Assembly: GCA_032353305.1 (NCBI GenBank)
Contig: JAUCNG010407916.1
Location: 1-10,349 of the forward strand
Reading direction: 5' to 3'
Length of the DNA stretch: 10,349 nucleotides
From: Cephalothrix spiralis
Taxonomy: Eukaryota; Nemertea; Palaeonemertea; Archinemertea; Cephalotrichidae
Numbering within the stretch: the stretch's first letter is position 1; every line of letters starts with the position of its first letter. Position numbers and translations under genes: made by a program. Below are positions 7,947-10,349 of this stretch, piece by piece. The notes under the pieces are model-generated. The model saw nothing but the letters and a program-made list of their open reading frames with translations, was not told the DNA's origin and searched no databases.

Positions 7947-8151
7947 ACATTGACAGAAATAGATAGGAAAACTGCAATAGTTTGTAGAGAATAAGACGTA
8001 AGGCGTATGTTAGCAAATTGTTAGTGTCTATTGATTTTTAAATAATAATTTAATCAATTTGACTTAACTATAGTAGCCAAGACCTAAAACATGCATTTTC
8101 TCACATGCTCTTCAATAATTCGGTTAAAATGTATTTAATATCGAATTCAAA

Positions 8152-8157
8152 AATAAA
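8152..8157 (+). terminator. Candidate poly(A) signal AATAAA (first after stop)
   Basis: This is the first canonical AATAAA downstream of the AP2M1 stop, about 660 bases after it. The downstream sequence is AT-rich without an obvious GT-rich element, so it is only one of several candidates. Confidence 0.3.
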
Positions 8158-8218
8158 TAATAGGTCAAATTCCGAGGAATAAGTTAACAATTAAGTTCAT
8201 ATAAAAAGTAATAAGTTA

Positions 8219-8256
8219 TACTAGTGTCACTGTACTAGTGTCACTGTCACTGTCAC
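8219..8256 (+). repeat. Short tandem repeat, ACTAGTGTCACTGT and CACTGT units
   Basis: ACTAGTGTCACTGT occurs twice in succession and is followed by CACTGTCACTGTCAC, a 6 bp period. It is a small nested microsatellite in the presumed 3' UTR or downstream DNA. Confidence 0.8.
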
Positions 8257-8289
8257 ATTAAGTACTTAATACTATTTATTTAGATAATC

Positions 8290-8295
8290 AATAAA
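8290..8295 (+). terminator. Candidate poly(A) signal AATAAA
   Basis: A second canonical hexamer, in very AT-rich surroundings where it may occur by chance. No clear GT-rich downstream element. Confidence 0.2.
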
Positions 8296-8870
8296 TAACC
8301 AATTTATTATCCAAACAAATATTCATAATATTATTTGAAATATACTTATTACAAAAAAAAACAATCTGAACAATTAATCATATTAATGTATGCTATATCG
8401 GGCATATATTTTAATGAAATCAATTAATAATCTATTATTTATTCTAAAGAATAATTTTATAATTTATCTGTATCAATTATATGTGCTATCTAGGCGTAAA
8501 AGATGAGATTCGTTGGTCACTAGTCAGTTTCTTTAGTTTAATTGTCGTGGGAACAAATTATTAACTTAAAAGGGCCTCTATGCAAAATATATGCATTAGA
8601 TATTAAAAAGGTATAGTCTTCATAATAACAAGTCAACTTAATTAATATTGAGACTATAATTAGACTAAAATAATTTCTAGATCCGCTGAAACATAGATGG
8701 CACACCACGACAATGCTCACTCTCCTTCGTGCATTTAAGATCTACATAAATAATTGAGAGGGAGTCCTTTTTTATAAGTTTGGTTATATTTAATACTGTT
8801 TATAAATGTATTTATTTTGTATCATAATAGGCTATCATGTATCATTAAAGCTGATAGAGGCATTACGAAT

Positions 8871-8896
8871 TATCCCTAATGTTTATCCCTAATGTT
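8871..8896 (+). repeat. Perfect 13 bp tandem duplication just before AATAAA
   Basis: TATCCCTAATGTT occurs twice back to back (8871-8883 and 8884-8896). The second unit directly abuts an AATAAA at 8897. Confidence 0.85.
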
Positions 8897-8902
8897 AATA
8901 AA
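8897..8902 (+). terminator. Candidate poly(A) signal AATAAA
   Basis: A canonical hexamer about 1.4 kb past the stop. A T-rich segment with CGTTTTGTCTCT follows near 8953-8964, somewhat further than usual for a downstream element. Confidence 0.3.
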
Positions 8903-9030
8903 TTTAAAAAATGATTAAATTGATTAAATATTTAAAAATATATATATTATATTCGTTTTGTCTCTATAGGTTTCAATATCATAAACACTCCTGTGTTTTC
9001 CATTAAGTATGAATGGTGTATTATAATGTT

Positions 9031-9036
9031 AATAAA
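9031..9036 (+). terminator. Candidate poly(A) signal AATAAA with GT-rich downstream
   Basis: A canonical hexamer about 1.54 kb past the stop. It is followed by the palindrome ATGTGATCACAT (9039-9050) and then CTTGTATGTTTTCATTT at a spacing fitting a downstream GT/T-rich element. By context it is the most complete of the four candidates. Confidence 0.35.
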
Positions 9037-9738
9037 CAATGTGATCACATGTAGAATATTAAAACACTTGTATGTTTTCATTTCTAAGTCAAATGCATGT
9101 TACACTAGTTTTTAAGGGCCCCGGCTGCTCGAAATATTTAGAATACTTAAGGTCTATCATTCCCTTTAAAGGTTAATTCATTAGCTGATTTAGAGGATCT
9201 TACAGAAAATGCCATTTAGTTAGGGTTTGTACGTTCTTAACAATAGGAAAAATCATTTTGGCTATCAATCAAATTATGAACTTGATTTTAATATTAAAAG
9301 AAACTTTATCAAAGTATACATTTTCTGGAAGATAATAATAACAAACAAAGACATGCCCTTGTTCATTATAATGTCCTCTGGAAATAACTTCCGGTGCGTC
9401 AATCCAAAAATATAGGGTGTTTTGTGATGGCGGAAAGTAACCAGTTCCGGGTCAATCATTGTTAAAGGGGCTGAATTGCAATATAAACAGTTTCAATGAA
9501 CTGCATTTATAATTACCTTTTTGATACCATACAAGCCATACTATGTAAGGATTTTTTGAAACTTTTAAAATTTACTTATTGTGAGGTGCATTATAGAGTG
9601 AGATGCAAAATATTAGCTCAAAATATACGCTTGTAATGGAAATATACAAGGGTTACTAAGACTAATATCTCAGCACTTAGAATACTTCACTATGATTGAA
9701 GAGGCTTCTGAAGTCATTAATAAGCTAGAACTAGGACT

Positions 9739-9772
9739 GACCTGGAACTGGTCTTTTTGACCAGGAACTGGT
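9739..9772. repeat. Direct repeat with hairpin, GACC.GGAACTGGT
   Basis: GACCTGGAACTGGT (9739-9752) is repeated at 9759-9772 with one change. Between them CTGGTC (9748-9753) and GACCAG (9759-9764) form a hairpin over five T residues. No function is recognised. Confidence 0.6.
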
Positions 9773-10116
9773 TATTTTCCTGACTTAGCAAAAGTGCCAC
9801 TGCTTAGAGGTAAATGATTCTTGGTATGATGTAAGAATATCAGATTCCCTAAACGATGGTACCTCATTTGACTATTTTTGGCAATTTAAAGTGAGAAAAC
9901 TTTGTTGTTGAGATATTAGCAAAATTTTCAATTTCAGTGGATTGTTTTATGAATTAATATTTCGCAATACGTATATTCCCCACACCCACTTTTTAATTGT
10001 ATGAGTCATATATATTTGTGTAAGACATTATATTTCTTGTATGATAGAACATGATAATATCATTGTAAACTACATGATTTATCATGATCTATCATGTATG
10101 ACCATGATTTATAGAT

Positions 10117-10349
10117 TTTTAGCTCACTTGGTACGAAGTACCAAATGTGAGCTTATGCTATCGCGCGTTGTCTGGATGTGTGTCTGGATGTGTGTCTGGA
10201 TGTCACGCCTCGTTTTGGTAGTTAGCATTAATCTATTTCCTTGAAAATTTTTTTACAGGTATCCGAGCTGATTATAAGGAACTATTTTTAACCGTTTTTC
10301 GATCGGAGCATTTGGGCCGGCGTAATGGGCCAAAAACCTCATTTTTGGG
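10117..10349 (+). repeat. Bivalve-type dispersed repeat with hairpin head and 12 bp tandem block (partial)
   Basis: The hairpin at 10121-10153 begins AGCTCACTTGGTAC and closes with GTACCAA..TGTGAGCT around GAA, with a two-base bulge. TTATGCTATCGCGCG follows, then GTCTGGATGTGT repeated at 10170, 10182 and 10194. The AGCTCAC hairpin followed by an ATCGCG-like stretch and a short-period tandem block is an arrangement I recall from abundant repeats in bivalve genomes. The 3' limit is unknown because the window ends. Confidence 0.6.

Larger units (their letters stand above)
7495..10349 (+). other. AP2M1 3' UTR (end undetermined) and downstream intergenic DNA
   Basis: Sequence after the AP2M1 stop. 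No further exon or gene is recognisable on either strand. The first canonical AATAAA is at 8152, with others at 8290, 8897 and 9031, so the 3' UTR may be roughly 0.7 to 1.6 kb. About 8030-8480 is extremely AT-rich. The stretch holds a hAT-like MITE (7754-7946), short tandem repeats (8219-8256, 8871-8896), a small repeat with hairpin (9739-9772) and a bivalve-type repeat at the end. Confidence 0.7.

Noticed and set aside
8541-8714. ATTGTCGTGG / CCACGACAAT inverted pair 174 bp apart
   Set aside because: Only 10 bp match and no further symmetry lies inside, so chance is likely at this distance in a 10 kb window.
9390-9460. CTTCCGGTGCGTCAATC and GTTCCGGGTCAATC as a direct repeat
   Set aside because: They are similar but too short and unequal to support a repeat call without other copies.

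Overview
This is a eukaryotic, animal genomic window, clearly AT-rich, and it looks molluscan (most likely bivalve). It carries one recognisable gene on the + strand: the 3' portion of AP2M1, the mu subunit of the AP-2 clathrin adaptor. Four exons (1464-1599, 3744-3841, 5985-6096, 7360-7494) splice in frame through GT..AG introns. They encode about 159 C-terminal residues that are very close to the vertebrate protein and end at the expected TAG. The upstream exons lie outside the window, so bases 1-1463 are the end of a larger intron. The mollusc assignment rests mainly on a hairpin near 10121-10153 followed by a short-period tandem block. That arrangement resembles a dispersed repeat common in bivalve genomes; I judged this from memory, not from a search.

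Layout. 1-1463: partial intron with one copy of a dispersed repeat (147-270), a 17-19 bp hairpin (461-515) and a diverged direct repeat pair (730-817, 905-980). 1600-3743: intron with a 125 bp hairpin element (1695-1819), a perfect 12 bp inverted repeat (1826-1876), two copies of one hairpin MITE family (2221-2343, 3500-3616), a diverged copy of a CAGGG-ended element (2457-2637), a perfect palindrome with 53 bp arms (2937-3060) and an 11 bp hairpin (3165-3196). 3842-5984: intron with a 478 bp foldback element (3937-4414), two direct copies of a roughly 190 bp repeat (4663-4846, 5068-5267) with an inverted copy of the 147-270 repeat between them (4896-5029), and a 161 bp terminal-inverted-repeat element (5387-5547). 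6097-7359: intron with a 249 bp foldback element (6217-6465) and a TCGTCGC-rich patch (6714-6802). 7495-10349: 3' UTR and downstream DNA with several candidate AATAAA signals, a hAT-like MITE (7754-7946), small tandem repeats and the bivalve-type repeat at the end.

There is no sign of bacterial genes, operons, CRISPR arrays, tRNA or rRNA. None of the open reading frames of 60-99 codons is convincing; the real coding exons are short and interrupted. The noteworthy content is the variety of non-coding foldback elements packed into the introns of a housekeeping gene. The most striking are a very young, error-free palindrome and a GC-rich core (with an NRF1-like GCGCATGCGC motif) shared by two otherwise different foldback elements.
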